Counted from the stretch's first letter, positions 27,435 to 35,673 are shown. The stretch is 64,000 nt of DNA from Rhizobium sp. Root1334 (GCF_001426665.1 NZ_LMEY01000001.1:747000-810999), one strand, 5' to 3'. The notes: generated by a model not told the origin, from the sequence alone. A program made the numbers and translations.

Positions 27435-28241
27435 TTAGCGATAAACGCCATTGACCGAAAGGGACGGAACCTCGCCGCCAACCCACTTGCCATACAGCTC
27501 GGCATAACGGCCGGTACGAACCTGCTGGTTGATGAAGAGGTTGAGGTAGTTGATCAGCCCGTATTCCTCGCGGTTGGTGAACAGCGCAACGTAGTCGATA
27601 TCGAACGGCGCCTTGCCGACGACAGCGATGCCGGGGAACTTGCCGGTCTTGACGTTGGCCTGTGCTACCGTCGAGGTGGAAACGGTCGCATCGAGCTGGC
27701 CCTGGCTCAGCGCCAGGAACACGTCAGCCTGCGTCTGGTACGGACGGAACTCACCGGCGCCCCAGGCCTTGACCTGTTTTTCCAGAGCAATGGCTTCATA
27801 GGTGCCGGCAGTGGCGCCGACGACCTTGCCCTTCATGTCTTCAAACGACTTGACGCCAGACTTCTCGTTGGCAGTTACGGCCATTTCAAAGGCGAAGTAA
27901 GGAACGGTCATGCCGACGGTCTTGGCACGCTCAAGCGTGTCGGAGGTCGAGGCAACGCCGACATCGACGCGGCCGGACATCAGGGCAGGAATACGCTCGG
28001 GGAACGGTGTTTCAACGATTTCGGCGGTGACGCCGAGGGCCTTGGCCAGATCGTTGCAATAATCGACGTCGAAGCCGATCGGATTGTTGCTTTCGTCACG
28101 CGATCCCATCGGCGGGAAATCCAGCACGACGGCGCAACGCAATGTGCCCGAGGAAATAATATCGTCCAGCTTATCGGCGTGGGCCTGGCTGGTCAGAACG
28201 GTTGTAGCCAGGAGGCTGAACGCGAGGACCGAAAATTTCAT
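27435..28241 (-). CDS. Periplasmic amino acid-binding protein of hydroxyproline importer
   Basis: Solute-binding protein, family 3. The ATG at 28239-28241, with a purine-rich GGGAGAGAGA upstream, gives 268 residues starting with a signal peptide (MKFSVLAFSLLATTVLTSQAHA, in two parts). Longer readings add residues from the promoter. Family features include GTLRCAVVLDFPPMGSRDESN, GFDVDYCNDLAKALGV and GRVDVGVASTSDTLERAK. Its ligand is inferred from context to be hydroxyproline or a relative. It is first in the transporter operon, with tandem operator-like repeats 80-110 bases upstream. Confidence 0.92.
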   Translation of the reverse strand: MKFSVLAFSLLATTVLTSQAHADKLDDIISSGTLRCAVVLDFPPMGSRDESNNPIGFDVDYCNDLAKALGVTAEIVETPFPERIPALMSGRVDVGVASTSDTLERAKTVGMTVPYFAFEMAVTANEKSGVKSFEDMKGKVVGATAGTYEAIALEKQVKAWGAGEFRPYQTQADVFLALSQGQLDATVSTSTVAQANVKTGKFPGIAVVGKAPFDIDYVALFTNREEYGLINYLNLFINQQVRTGRYAELYGKWVGGEVPSLSVNGVYR

Positions 28242-28320
28242 CTTAATCTCTCTCCCTAGATTGATGCGCCGATCTGCGGCAGGCGCACTATTTCGATTCA
28301 TTGCGTGCAAATCAATGATA

Positions 28321-28350
28321 AAATACAAAACGTATACAAAAAGTACGCAA
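28321..28350 (-). promoter_or_regulatory. Three tandem 8-bp repeats at 11-bp pitch upstream of transporter operon
   Basis: On the minus strand the units are TTGCGTAC (28343-28350), TTGTATAC (28332-28339) and TTGTATTT (28321-28328), each starting exactly 11 bases from the next, close to one helical turn. Two more units occur at 30001-30019. They are likely a regulator-binding array, perhaps for one of the GntR proteins encoded nearby. Confidence 0.6.
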
Positions 28351-28412
28351 ATATTCGTCTTCACTGACTTGCACGCAACATTCGGAAACACAAGGCGGGC
28401 GCAGCCGCACGA

Positions 28413-29930
28413 TTATTTAAGCAAATCCTTAGGCAATAGCGCCTTCGGCAAATTCTGGTAGGACACCGGCCGCAGGAACCGGCGGATCGACATGGTGCCG
28501 ACGCTGGTCGCCCCGAAGTTGGTAGAAGCCGGATACGGACCACCATGGACCATGGAATCGACCACCTCGACACCTGTCGGGAAGCCGTTGACGAGGATGC
28601 GGCCAGCCTTCCGCTCCAGCAGCGGAAGCAGCCGTTTCGCTGCGTCAATGTCGGCGTCATCCATGTGCAACGTCACCGTCAGCTGACCCTCGATCGCCCG
28701 CGCGACGCTTTCCATTTCCTCCTGCGATTTCACCCGCACCAGTAGGCCAAGCGGGCCAAAGACTTCTTCGCTCAGCGCATGATCGGCCAGAAAACGGTCG
28801 CCGGTCGTTTCGAACAGGTTGGGAGACGCGGCACGGCCGGTTGATTCCGTGACCAGCAACGGCTCGACCGTGTTGCGGGCGGAAAAACCTGCCTGTCCGT
28901 CATGATAAGCCTTGGCAATTCCATCGGTCAGCATGGTCTGCGGCGCAACCTTGCCCAGCGCCTCGACGGCGGCCGCGGCAAAGCGGTCAGCATCGGCACC
29001 ATCGATCACAACGGCAACACCGGGATTGGTGCAGAACTGCCCTGCCCCCATGGCCAGCGAACCTGCCCAGCCCTGACCAAGCGCCTCCGCCCGTTCCGCG
29101 ACCGCGGCAGGCAGCAGGAACATCGGATTGACCGAGCCGAGCTCGCCGAAGAACGGAATCGGTTCAGGCCGTGCGGCGCAGAGATTGAACAGAGCGCGGC
29201 CACCGGCCTGCGAACCGGTAAAACCGACCGCCTTGATCAGCGGGTGCTGCACCAGCGCGTGCCCGACATCGCGGTTACCACCCTGAATGAGCGAGAACAC
29301 GCCCGGGTGAACACCAGTACTACGAATGGCCGCTTCAACCGCCTGTGCGACGATTTCACCCGTACCCGGATGGGCGGAATGTCCCTTCACCACGACAGGG
29401 CAACCGGCTGCGAGTGCCGCCGCCGTATCGCCACCCGCCGTCGAGAAGGCCAACGGGAAATTTGACGCGCCGAACACCGCAACCGGACCGACAGGGCGCT
29501 GCATCAGGCGAATCTCTGGACGTGGAGCTGGCTGGCGGTCCGGCAAGGCCGCGTCGAAGCGGCGGTCGAGATAATCGCCGCTTTCGATATGGCTGGCAAA
29601 CAACCGCAACTGGCCGGTCGTGCGGCCGCGCTCGCCGATCAGGCGGGCTTCGGGCAGGCCGGTTTCCTGGCTGCCGATTTCCGTGATCTCGTCGGCGCGC
29701 GCATCGATCTCGTCGGCGATGGCGCGCAGGAAGGCAGCGCGGGTGCTGCGGTCGGCAGCGCTGAAACTCCAGAACGCAGCTTCAGCGGCTTCGCAGGCAC
29801 GATCGACCAGTTGTGCGGTTCCGATGGCGAACTGATGCACCGGCCCTTTGGCGGGCGAGGATGCAAAAGTACCGGCTCCATCGAGCCATTCGCCTGCGAC
29901 AAGGTGTTTTCCGCTGGGGATGAAGGGCAT
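28413..29930 (-). CDS. hypH: Alpha-ketoglutarate semialdehyde dehydrogenase
   Basis: Oxidises 2,5-dioxopentanoate to alpha-ketoglutarate, the last step of 4-hydroxyproline breakdown. The ATG at 29928-29930 has an AGGAT site about 7 bases ahead and gives 505 residues. The aldehyde dehydrogenase core is clear: NAD-site Asn157 in GASNFPLAF, Lys182, Glu263 in FFGELGSVNP, and catalytic Cys300 in GAGQFCTNPG. The GELGSVNP form is typical of the KGSA dehydrogenase branch. It is divergent from the reductase gene at 30071, with tandem operator-like repeats between them. Confidence 0.9.
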   Translation of the reverse strand: MPFIPSGKHLVAGEWLDGAGTFASSPAKGPVHQFAIGTAQLVDRACEAAEAAFWSFSAADRSTRAAFLRAIADEIDARADEITEIGSQETGLPEARLIGERGRTTGQLRLFASHIESGDYLDRRFDAALPDRQPAPRPEIRLMQRPVGPVAVFGASNFPLAFSTAGGDTAAALAAGCPVVVKGHSAHPGTGEIVAQAVEAAIRSTGVHPGVFSLIQGGNRDVGHALVQHPLIKAVGFTGSQAGGRALFNLCAARPEPIPFFGELGSVNPMFLLPAAVAERAEALGQGWAGSLAMGAGQFCTNPGVAVVIDGADADRFAAAAVEALGKVAPQTMLTDGIAKAYHDGQAGFSARNTVEPLLVTESTGRAASPNLFETTGDRFLADHALSEEVFGPLGLLVRVKSQEEMESVARAIEGQLTVTLHMDDADIDAAKRLLPLLERKAGRILVNGFPTGVEVVDSMVHGGPYPASTNFGATSVGTMSIRRFLRPVSYQNLPKALLPKDLLK

Positions 29931-30000
29931 GGACAGATCCTTTTTTCGAAACTGGCGCGCAAGCGGCAGGCTATGCTGGGCCGGATTATGTTTGGCAAAC

Positions 30001-30019
30001 TTGTATACTTTTTGTATGC
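30001..30019 (+). promoter_or_regulatory. Two tandem 8-bp repeats at 11-bp pitch in divergent promoter
   Basis: TTGTATAC (30001-30008) and TTGTATGC (30012-30019) start 11 bases apart, as in the array at 28321-28350. They lie between the starts of the divergent dehydrogenase and reductase genes, where one bound protein could control both. Confidence 0.6.
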
Positions 30020-30070
30020 AGGATATCAACTCATTTAGATGTTACTGCGCCTAAAAAGGAGGGGCACACT

Positions 30071-31105
30071 ATGAGCGATACCCACACCCTGACGATCGCC
30101 GATCTGGAGGAGCGCGTAAAAGCCGTCTTCATCAAGGCCGGGCTGAGCGCGTTGCAAGCCGCAGCCATTACCCGCGTTATCGTTGCCGCCGAACGGGACG
30201 CCTGCAAATCGCACGGCATCTACCGGATCGAAGGCGCACTGCGCACCGTCAAGGCCGGCAAGGTCAACCCGACCGCCAAGCCCGAACTTCTACCACAGCA
30301 GCGGTCTGCTGTCGTCAAGGTTGATGCGAAGGGCGGCTTTGCCAATGCGGCGTTCGAACTGGGCCTCCCGGTTCTTGCCGAACGCGCCCGCTCCAGCGGC
30401 ATTGCAGCCCTCGCCATCAATGACTGCACCCACTTCTCCGCCCTTTGGCCGGAAGCCGAGGCGCTGACAGAGCTCGGGCTGGCCGGTATCGTCATGTGCC
30501 CCAGCTATGCGACAGTCGCACCAAGCGGTGGAACGAAGCCACTGCTCGGCACAAACCCGCTGGCTTTCGGTTGGCCACGCCCGGGCAAATCCCCTTATGT
30601 CTTCGACTTCGCGACATCGGTTGCGGCGCGCGGCGAAATCGAGCTGCACAGGCGAGCCGGAAAAGCTCTGCCGGAGGGCTGGGCGATCGATGCCGATGGT
30701 CAGCCGACCACGGACCCGGAAGCAGCGCTCGCCGGTGCCATGTTGCCGTTCGGCGAACACAAGGGCTCGGCGATCTCCACAATGATCGAGCTTCTGGCCG
30801 GCATCATGATCGGCGACCTGACCAGCCCGGAAGTGCTGGATGCGCTTGGCTCGACTGCCCTTGCGCCCGCCCATGGCGAGCTGATCATCGCGTTTTCTCC
30901 CGAAGGTTTTGGTGGGGATCGTCCAGGCAATCCGTTTGCCCGGGCCGAGGTTCTGTTCGAGGCAATGGTCGGCCAAGGCGCACGCCTGCCCTCGCAGCGC
31001 CGCTACGCAGCGCGCGCGAAATCGCAGACCGGCGGCATCATCCTGACCGCTTCCGAGATGGAGCAGTTGGACCGGCTGCACGCGCTTGGATTGGACGCTG
31101 TCTAA
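30071..31105 (+). CDS. hypS: Delta-1-pyrroline-2-carboxylate reductase (malate/L-lactate dehydrogenase family)
   Basis: Likely reduces pyrroline-2-carboxylate, made from 3-hydroxyprolines by the two dehydratases in this locus, to L-proline. The 344-residue protein belongs to the NAD(P)H-dependent family of malate/ureidoglycolate/pyrroline carboxylate oxidoreductases. Family features are ACKSHGIYRIEG, INDCTHFSALWPE, GTNPLAFGWPRPG and a C-terminal FGEHKGSAISTMIELLAG. A strong AGGAGG site precedes the ATG. Activity on piperideine carboxylate is also possible for this family. Confidence 0.87.
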   Translation: MSDTHTLTIADLEERVKAVFIKAGLSALQAAAITRVIVAAERDACKSHGIYRIEGALRTVKAGKVNPTAKPELLPQQRSAVVKVDAKGGFANAAFELGLPVLAERARSSGIAALAINDCTHFSALWPEAEALTELGLAGIVMCPSYATVAPSGGTKPLLGTNPLAFGWPRPGKSPYVFDFATSVAARGEIELHRRAGKALPEGWAIDADGQPTTDPEAALAGAMLPFGEHKGSAISTMIELLAGIMIGDLTSPEVLDALGSTALAPAHGELIIAFSPEGFGGDRPGNPFARAEVLFEAMVGQGARLPSQRRYAARAKSQTGGIILTASEMEQLDRLHALGLDAV

Positions 31106-31120
31106 CAGCATCCCGTCACC

Positions 31121-31143
31121 GGCCTGCGCAATCACCGCAGGCC
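31121..31143 (+). terminator. Hairpin after reductase gene
   Basis: GGCCTGCG (31121-31128) pairs with CGCAGGCC (31136-31143), 15 bases after the reductase stop. It has no T-run. It probably acts together with the stronger hairpin just downstream. Confidence 0.45.
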
Positions 31144-31152
31144 CCACAAATG

Positions 31153-31184
31153 CGAAGGCCCTCTGATCACTCAGAGGGCCTTCG
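31153..31184. terminator. Bidirectional terminator between convergent genes
   Basis: CGAAGGCCCTCTGA and TCAGAGGGCCTTCG form a perfect 14-bp stem with loop TCAC. It lies between the convergent reductase and deaminase genes, where a terminator for both strands is expected. The tail on the plus strand is TTAATT. Confidence 0.85.
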
Positions 31185-31205
31185 TTAATTCAGGAGAGCG
31201 TCAGC

Positions 31206-32165
31206 TCAGCCCTTGTACTTCTGGACGGCGCCGGGAAGCTTGCTCCACTCGGCATACCAGCCGTTGAACAGCTTGAACTGAGCCTCGACATAGCCGCGCT
31301 GGCTTTCGGTCAGCGCATCGGTCGCGTTGAAGTGCAACGTGTATTCCTTGTCGCCCTTCAGCACCATCATGTGCTTGAAGTAGAGAACGAGGTCTGCACC
31401 TTCATCGAACGAGGACAGGACGGCAAGCGCCTGTTCCAGCTCTAGAGCGCGCAGACGCGCATCGGCGTCACCTTCGGCAGCTGCTTGCGACAGGTTGCAA
31501 AGGTGCAGGACTTCCTTCGGAAGAACGTTGCCGATACCGGTGATAGCACCAGTCGCACCGCAATTGACGAAACCGTGGAACACGGCAGTATCAACGCCGA
31601 TCATCAGCGAAACACCGTCCTGGCTGGTGATGTATTCGGCCGCGTAACGCATGTCGGCCGCGCCACCGAATTCCTTGAAGCCGATGAGGTTCGGATGCTC
31701 GGCGCGCAGAGCGAAGAACAGGTCAGCGCGGGTGGCAAAACCGTAATAGGGGCTGTTGTAGATAACGGCCGGAAGGTCCGGAGCTGCAGCGAGGATGGCC
31801 TTGAAATGGGCCTTCTGTGCTACGACGGAAGAGCCGCGCGACAAGACCCGCGGAATGACCATCAGGCCCTGGGCACCAACAGCCTGGGCATGCGCGGCAT
31901 GCTTGACGGCCAGCGCACTGTTGACGGCGCCCGTACCGACGATAACCGGAATGCCGGCCTTCACCAGGCGCTCAACGCCTTCCATCCGCTGCGCGTCTGT
32001 CAAAAGCGGCCAATCACCCATCGAGCCGCAATAGACAACGGCCGACATTCCCTGGGCAATCAACTCTTTTCCCTTGCGCACGAGGGCGTCGAAGTCCGGG
32101 GTACGGTCTTCTTTGCAAGGGGTCATCAGCGCGGGGATCACGCCAGAAAAGATTTTGGCCGTCAT
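31206..32165 (-). CDS. hypD: 1-pyrroline-4-hydroxy-2-carboxylate deaminase (DapA family)
   Basis: Converts pyrroline-4-hydroxy-2-carboxylate to alpha-ketoglutarate semialdehyde and ammonia. The ATG at 32163-32165, with AAGGAG 6 bases ahead, gives 319 residues. It is a dihydrodipicolinate synthase-family barrel with the Schiff-base lysine Lys164 in LIGFKEFGG, the substrate loop YCGSMGDWPLLT, and YNSPYYGF. Substrate choice is assigned from the surrounding hydroxyproline genes. It is a single-gene unit in front of an operator-like TTGTCGACAA. Confidence 0.88.
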   Translation of the reverse strand: MTAKIFSGVIPALMTPCKEDRTPDFDALVRKGKELIAQGMSAVVYCGSMGDWPLLTDAQRMEGVERLVKAGIPVIVGTGAVNSALAVKHAAHAQAVGAQGLMVIPRVLSRGSSVVAQKAHFKAILAAAPDLPAVIYNSPYYGFATRADLFFALRAEHPNLIGFKEFGGAADMRYAAEYITSQDGVSLMIGVDTAVFHGFVNCGATGAITGIGNVLPKEVLHLCNLSQAAAEGDADARLRALELEQALAVLSSFDEGADLVLYFKHMMVLKGDKEYTLHFNATDALTESQRGYVEAQFKLFNGWYAEWSKLPGAVQKYKG

Positions 32166-32254
32166 AACAAACTCCTTTTGACCTTGCCGGACGGGCAGAG
32201 AATGGCGCGCACCTTTGCAGCCCCGATCCTGTGCCTCTGGAGCCATATTGCACG

Positions 32255-32275
32255 TTGTATATTATTTGTCGACAA
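32255..32275 (-). promoter_or_regulatory. Operator-like sites upstream of deaminase gene
   Basis: TTGTATAT (32255-32262) and the perfect palindrome TTGTCGACAA (32266-32275) start 11 bases apart. TGTCGACA recurs just upstream of the gntR start (33006-33013). The pattern fits control of both the deaminase gene and gntR by that regulator. Confidence 0.6.
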
Positions 32276-32287
32276 GAATTTTATCGA

Positions 32288-32992
32288 TCAGAGCGCCACG
32301 TCGAGCCTGTCTTCCCGGGCAAACAATTTCTGGATCTGATGAACGATCTGCTCAGCGTGCAATTTCGCCAGACGGTCTGCTTCCTCGATGTCGCGATTGG
32401 CAATGACGGCGATAATATCATCGTGCTCTTCGACGAAACGCTGCGGCAACCGGTCGTCGTAAGACTGATAGTACAGCCTCAGCATCCGCCGCCCCTCGTC
32501 CAGAAGCCGGTTGAACAATCCCGTGAAATACGCGTTGCGACCCGCTTCGGCGATGGCAGAGTGGAACGCGGCGTTGGTGGCGATCATCGCCAGCGCGTCC
32601 TGCGCCTGCACTGCAGCGGCGAATTCGGCCTGATGCGCGCGGATTACCTTCAGGTCTTCCGGCCTGTGATATTGCGCTGCCAGCTTCGTGGTGACGCGGT
32701 ACATCAGCACAAGCGCATCGAAGAAGGTGTGCATGTTGAGAAAGTCGATATTGGCAACCATCGTCGAACGGTTGGGCAGCGTATCGATCAACCCTTCGCC
32801 GGCGAGCCGCACCAAAGCCTCGCGGATCGGGGTTCGCGACATCTTGAAGCGTTCGGCCAGCTGCACCTCATCGATCGGGCTGCCGGGCGGCAGCACGAGA
32901 TCAAGAATCTCGTCGCGCAAGAGGTCGTAGACCATCTTGACGCCGGAGCCGCGCTTGCGTTCGGGAATGGGGCTGGTGTCGATATCTGTCAT
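32288..32992 (-). CDS. GntR/FadR-family (FCD) transcriptional regulator
   Basis: Probable repressor of the deaminase gene and of itself. The ATG at 32990-32992 with an AGGA site gives 234 residues. The N-terminal winged helix (VYDLLRDEILDLVLPPGSPIDEV, then RFKMSRTPIREALVRLAGEGLI) is followed by an all-helical FCD ligand domain with the usual metal-binding His residues (NAAFHSAIAEAG, VEEHDDII, LAKLHAEQ). Hydroxyproline or a breakdown product is a plausible ligand. The palindrome TGTCGACA lies 14 bases upstream of its start. Confidence 0.9.
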   Translation of the reverse strand: MTDIDTSPIPERKRGSGVKMVYDLLRDEILDLVLPPGSPIDEVQLAERFKMSRTPIREALVRLAGEGLIDTLPNRSTMVANIDFLNMHTFFDALVLMYRVTTKLAAQYHRPEDLKVIRAHQAEFAAAVQAQDALAMIATNAAFHSAIAEAGRNAYFTGLFNRLLDEGRRMLRLYYQSYDDRLPQRFVEEHDDIIAVIANRDIEEADRLAKLHAEQIVHQIQKLFAREDRLDVAL

Positions 32993-33005
32993 GTCATCAA
33001 TCCTG

Positions 33006-33013
33006 TGTCGACA
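33006..33013. promoter_or_regulatory. TGTCGACA palindrome upstream of gntR
   Basis: An 8-bp palindrome between the regulator's start and its likely promoter. It shares its core with the palindrome in front of the deaminase gene, which suggests autoregulation. Confidence 0.45.
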
Positions 33014-33169
33014 AAAGGAATACTTTTCCCTGTCTGCAGGATCAACCGTTTCCGCAAGCGCGATCGGCAAAGGTGGCAACAAACTTGGTGATGATGCGTT
33101 TTTGCGACTTCAACCAGTCCGTGCGAGCGCCATCCCGCCCCGGGTTCCCGTCTCAGGCATTGCCCGCCG

Positions 33170-33835
33170 TCAGGCCCGCTGATCTTTCAGAAAGGCAACA
33201 AGGGACCGTCCGGCATCCAGAACGTGATCCCGCGTCAGCCGGGACGCAAGGCTGGCATCACCGTTCAGGCAAGCCTCGAGAATAGCTTTATGCTCACGGT
33301 CAGCCCGCATCACCCCATTCGTCAGCGTCAACTGCGCCCGCAAATAACGATCGATCCTGTCGAGCGATGTACGAACGATCTGCAGGTAGTAAGGCCGTCC
33401 GGATGCCGCATAAAGACTGTAGTGAAAACTCCGGTTGATTTCGCCCCACCGGGCGGAATCGGTCTCCCGGCTGAATTCCTCGCAGTATCTGCGCGCAGCA
33501 GCCAAGGCATCCTCACCGAGATTTGGCACGGCAAGCCGCATGACCTCGGCTTCCACAAAAGCGCGGAATTCGAAGATTTCGTCGATCTCTTCGATCGAAA
33601 GCCCGGCGACCACTGCACCCTTGTAACGCTCTGTGGTGATCAACCCATGCTGCTCCAGCCGCGACAGAGCCTCGCGCACGGGAATCCGGCTGGTATTGAA
33701 CATCTGCGCAATCTGATCCTGCCTGAGATTCTCGCCTTCGGCGAGGTCACCCTCGATGATCGCCTTGCGCAGCGCGTCATAGACAATATCGGCTGCGGAT
33801 GCGGCCTGCCTGACATCGACGGCGGCAAGTTTCAT
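33170..33835 (-). CDS. GntR/FadR-family (FCD) transcriptional regulator, second copy
   Basis: The ATG at 33833-33835, with GGGA 9 bases ahead, gives 221 residues, the standard length; upstream in-frame starts would run into the divergent promoter. It has an N-terminal winged helix (IVYDALRKAIIEGDLAEGENL, in parts, then NTSRIPVREALSRLEQHGLI) and an FCD domain. It is not closely similar to the regulator at 32288, so a different effector is likely. It is divergent from the trans-3-hydroxyproline dehydratase gene, which it probably controls. Confidence 0.9.
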   Translation of the reverse strand: MKLAAVDVRQAASAADIVYDALRKAIIEGDLAEGENLRQDQIAQMFNTSRIPVREALSRLEQHGLITTERYKGAVVAGLSIEEIDEIFEFRAFVEAEVMRLAVPNLGEDALAAARRYCEEFSRETDSARWGEINRSFHYSLYAASGRPYYLQIVRTSLDRIDRYLRAQLTLTNGVMRADREHKAILEACLNGDASLASRLTRDHVLDAGRSLVAFLKDQRA

Positions 33836-33954
33836 GAATTCAAATCCCGTTGTTTCAAGCGCGGCGCGCGGTGTCAGTTCCCATCCTTGGGTCATAGGTG
33901 CAATTCGGGATTCAGGCAACGGAGCGGATATTCTCAGCCGATCCATTTTTGATA

Positions 33955-33972
33955 TTGTATATTGGATCCAAT
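33955..33972 (+). promoter_or_regulatory. Palindromic operator candidate in divergent promoter
   Basis: TTGTATATTGGATCCAAT contains the perfect palindrome ATTGGATCCAAT (33961-33972). It has the same TTG-N4-CAA form as TTGTCGACAA at the other GntR target. It lies between the divergent gntR and dehydratase genes. Confidence 0.55.
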
Positions 33973-34062
33973 TTTTCTAACAGTGGGACACAGGCTCTGC
34001 TACCCGCTACAATCTTCTTGGGCAGATGGCGGCCGGATCGCAATTTTTTCAGGGAGCAGACT

Positions 34063-35094
34063 ATGCGCAGCAGCAAGGTAATCCACATCGTTTCCTGCCA
34101 TGCCGAGGGCGAGGTTGGCGACGTCATCGTTGGCGGGGTCGCGCCGCCACCCGGCAAGACCCTGTGGGAACAGCGGAAATTCATTGCCGAGGACCAGACG
34201 CTGCGCAACTTCGTGCTCAACGAACCGCGCGGCGGCGTATTCCGGCATATCAATCTCCTGGTACCACCGAAGGACCCGCGGGCGACGATGGGCTTCATCA
34301 TCATGGAGCCGGAGGACACGCCGCCAATGTCGGGCTCCAATTCCATCTGTGTCTCGACCGTTCTGCTTGATACGGGTATCGTGCCGATGCAGGAGCCGGA
34401 AACCAGAATGGTGCTGGAAGCACCGGGCGGCTTGGTCAACGTGGTTGCCGCCTGCCGCAATGGCAAGGCTGAGCGCATTACTGTTACCAACGTGCCTTCC
34501 TTCGCGGCCAAGCTCAATGCCAGGCTCGAAGTGGAAGGTCTTGGCACGCTGACAGTCGATACCGCCTATGGCGGCGACAGCTTTGTCATTGCAGACGCGC
34601 GTTCTCTCGGCTTTTCGGTCACGCCCGACGAAGCTCGCGAACTGGCCGAAACCGGAATCAAGATCACGCGCGCCGCCAACGAACAACTCGGGTTCTCCCA
34701 TCCCGAAAATCCGGAATGGAACCATATTTCCTTCTGCCAGCTGACCTTGCCGGTCGAAGAGCGCGACGGCATGCTGCATGGGCGCAATACGGTGGTGATC
34801 CAACCGGCCAAGCTCGACCGTTCGCCAACGGGCACCGGTTGCTCGGCACGCCTGGCTGTGTTGCACGCCCGCGGCCAGATCAAGCCGGGACAGAAGTTCC
34901 GCGGTGAATCGATCATCGGGTCGCATTTCGACTGCCAGATTGTCGGCGAAACGACCGTCGGCGGCCAGAAGGCGATCGTGCCCGAAATCTCCGGCCGCGC
35001 CTGGGTGACCGGCACGCATCAGGTCATGCTCGACCCAGCCGATCCATGGCCGGCCGGCTACCGCCTCGCCGATACCTGGCCACGCAAGCAATAG
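34063..35094 (+). CDS. Trans-3-hydroxy-L-proline dehydratase-like proline racemase-family enzyme
   Basis: The ATG at 34063, with AGGGAG 6 bases ahead, gives 343 residues. It has the same fold as the epimerase at 23063, but the two catalytic positions are Ser90 ([10 protein letters not shown]) and Thr256 ([14 protein letters not shown]) instead of Cys and Cys. Thr at the second position is a known mark of trans-3-hydroxy-L-proline dehydratases, which remove water to give pyrroline-2-carboxylate. The epimerase and the pyrroline-2-carboxylate reductase in the same locus fit this. The exact substrate remains inferred. Confidence 0.82.
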   Translation: MRSSKVIHIVSCHAEGEVGDVIVGGVAPPPGKTLWEQRKFIAEDQTLRNFVLNEPRGGVFRHINLLVPPKDPRATMGFIIMEPEDTPPMSGSNSICVSTVLLDTGIVPMQEPETRMVLEAPGGLVNVVAACRNGKAERITVTNVPSFAAKLNARLEVEGLGTLTVDTAYGGDSFVIADARSLGFSVTPDEARELAETGIKITRAANEQLGFSHPENPEWNHISFCQLTLPVEERDGMLHGRNTVVIQPAKLDRSPTGTGCSARLAVLHARGQIKPGQKFRGESIIGSHFDCQIVGETTVGGQKAIVPEISGRAWVTGTHQVMLDPADPWPAGYRLADTWPRKQ

Positions 35095-35105
35095 GAAACT
35101 GCCGA

Positions 35106-35140
35106 CGCCGAGGGCTCTGGATATTGCAGAGCCCTCGGCG
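35106..35140 (+). terminator. Hairpin after the dehydratase gene
   Basis: CGCCGAGGGCTCT and AGAGCCCTCGGCG form a perfect 13-bp stem with a nine-base loop, 11 bases after the stop codon. There is no T-run, but strength and position fit transcript termination. Confidence 0.65.
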
Positions 35141-35164
35141 TACGCGATGCCTGGGCTGTCTGGG

Positions 35165-35243
35165 TCACCGACCTATAAAGCGCATCCAGATTTTGGCCGA
35201 AGCGAGTTTGACGAGAGTAACGCAGTTTTCGCTTTGACGGTAA
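35165..35243 (-). mobile_element. Remnant of transposase 3' end, copy A
   Basis: On the minus strand this reads a short C-terminal peptide, SENCVTLVKLASAKIWMRF, a few more residues and a stop. It looks like the end of an IS5-family transposase. A second, slightly changed copy lies at 35721-35800 in the same orientation. No full transposase or inverted repeats remain. Confidence 0.6.
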
Positions 35244-35358
35244 CGGCACGTTCCCGATCGTCGACCGAGTCGGCACCGGCTACATCACCATGGATCAGAT
35301 GCGCCAGCACTACGCCGGTCCCGGAAAGTTCAACGCCACGCCTGACGCACCGAAGGCC

Positions 35359-35673
35359 TTACCCTTCAACGACTTCGCTGATCTGCACGATGGGGGCGAT
35401 GTCCGTATAGCGGGCGACGTCCGCGGAGATTTCCGCGCGGTGGGGACCCAACGCCTCCTGAAATGTCGCCAGACTCGGCGAGTAGACGTGGCACGCCGCG
35501 ACAAACTGCGGCGCGCTTCCTGGTTCGCGACCCGCAAGGCCCTTGTCGATCTCGTAGCGCAGGCAGGCATCGCCGAGCCGTTCCTGGAGCAGTGGCATAT
35601 GGCGGGTGCGGTAGTAGTCGTGATCGAACTTCGAGCCACCATCGGCCGGATAGTAGACGCTCATCTTGATCAT
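35359..35673 (-). CDS. EthD-family small protein
   Basis: A 104-residue protein of the EthD family (ferredoxin-like alpha/beta barrel dimers of often unknown function). The family pattern is present: a short N-terminal strand MIKMSVYYP, then FDHDYYRTRHMPLLQERLGD, and the C-terminal AEISADVARYTDIAPIVQISEV. An AGGAG site lies 8 bases ahead of the ATG. It lies between two transposase remnants, so it may have been moved here with them. The 115 bases between its stop and copy A were not assigned. Confidence 0.82.
   Translation of the reverse strand: MIKMSVYYPADGGSKFDHDYYRTRHMPLLQERLGDACLRYEIDKGLAGREPGSAPQFVAACHVYSPSLATFQEALGPHRAEISADVARYTDIAPIVQISEVVEG

Noticed and set aside
31121-31184. Two successive hairpins considered as the start of a repeat array
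   Set aside because: The two stems have different sequences and sit between convergent genes; they fit transcript ends and not a CRISPR or repeat array.
35244-35358. Plus-strand reading VGTGYITMDQMRQHYAGPG next to the EthD-like gene
   Set aside because: It looks protein-like, but no start, no full domain and no family could be recognised; it was left as unassigned DNA beside the transposase remnant.
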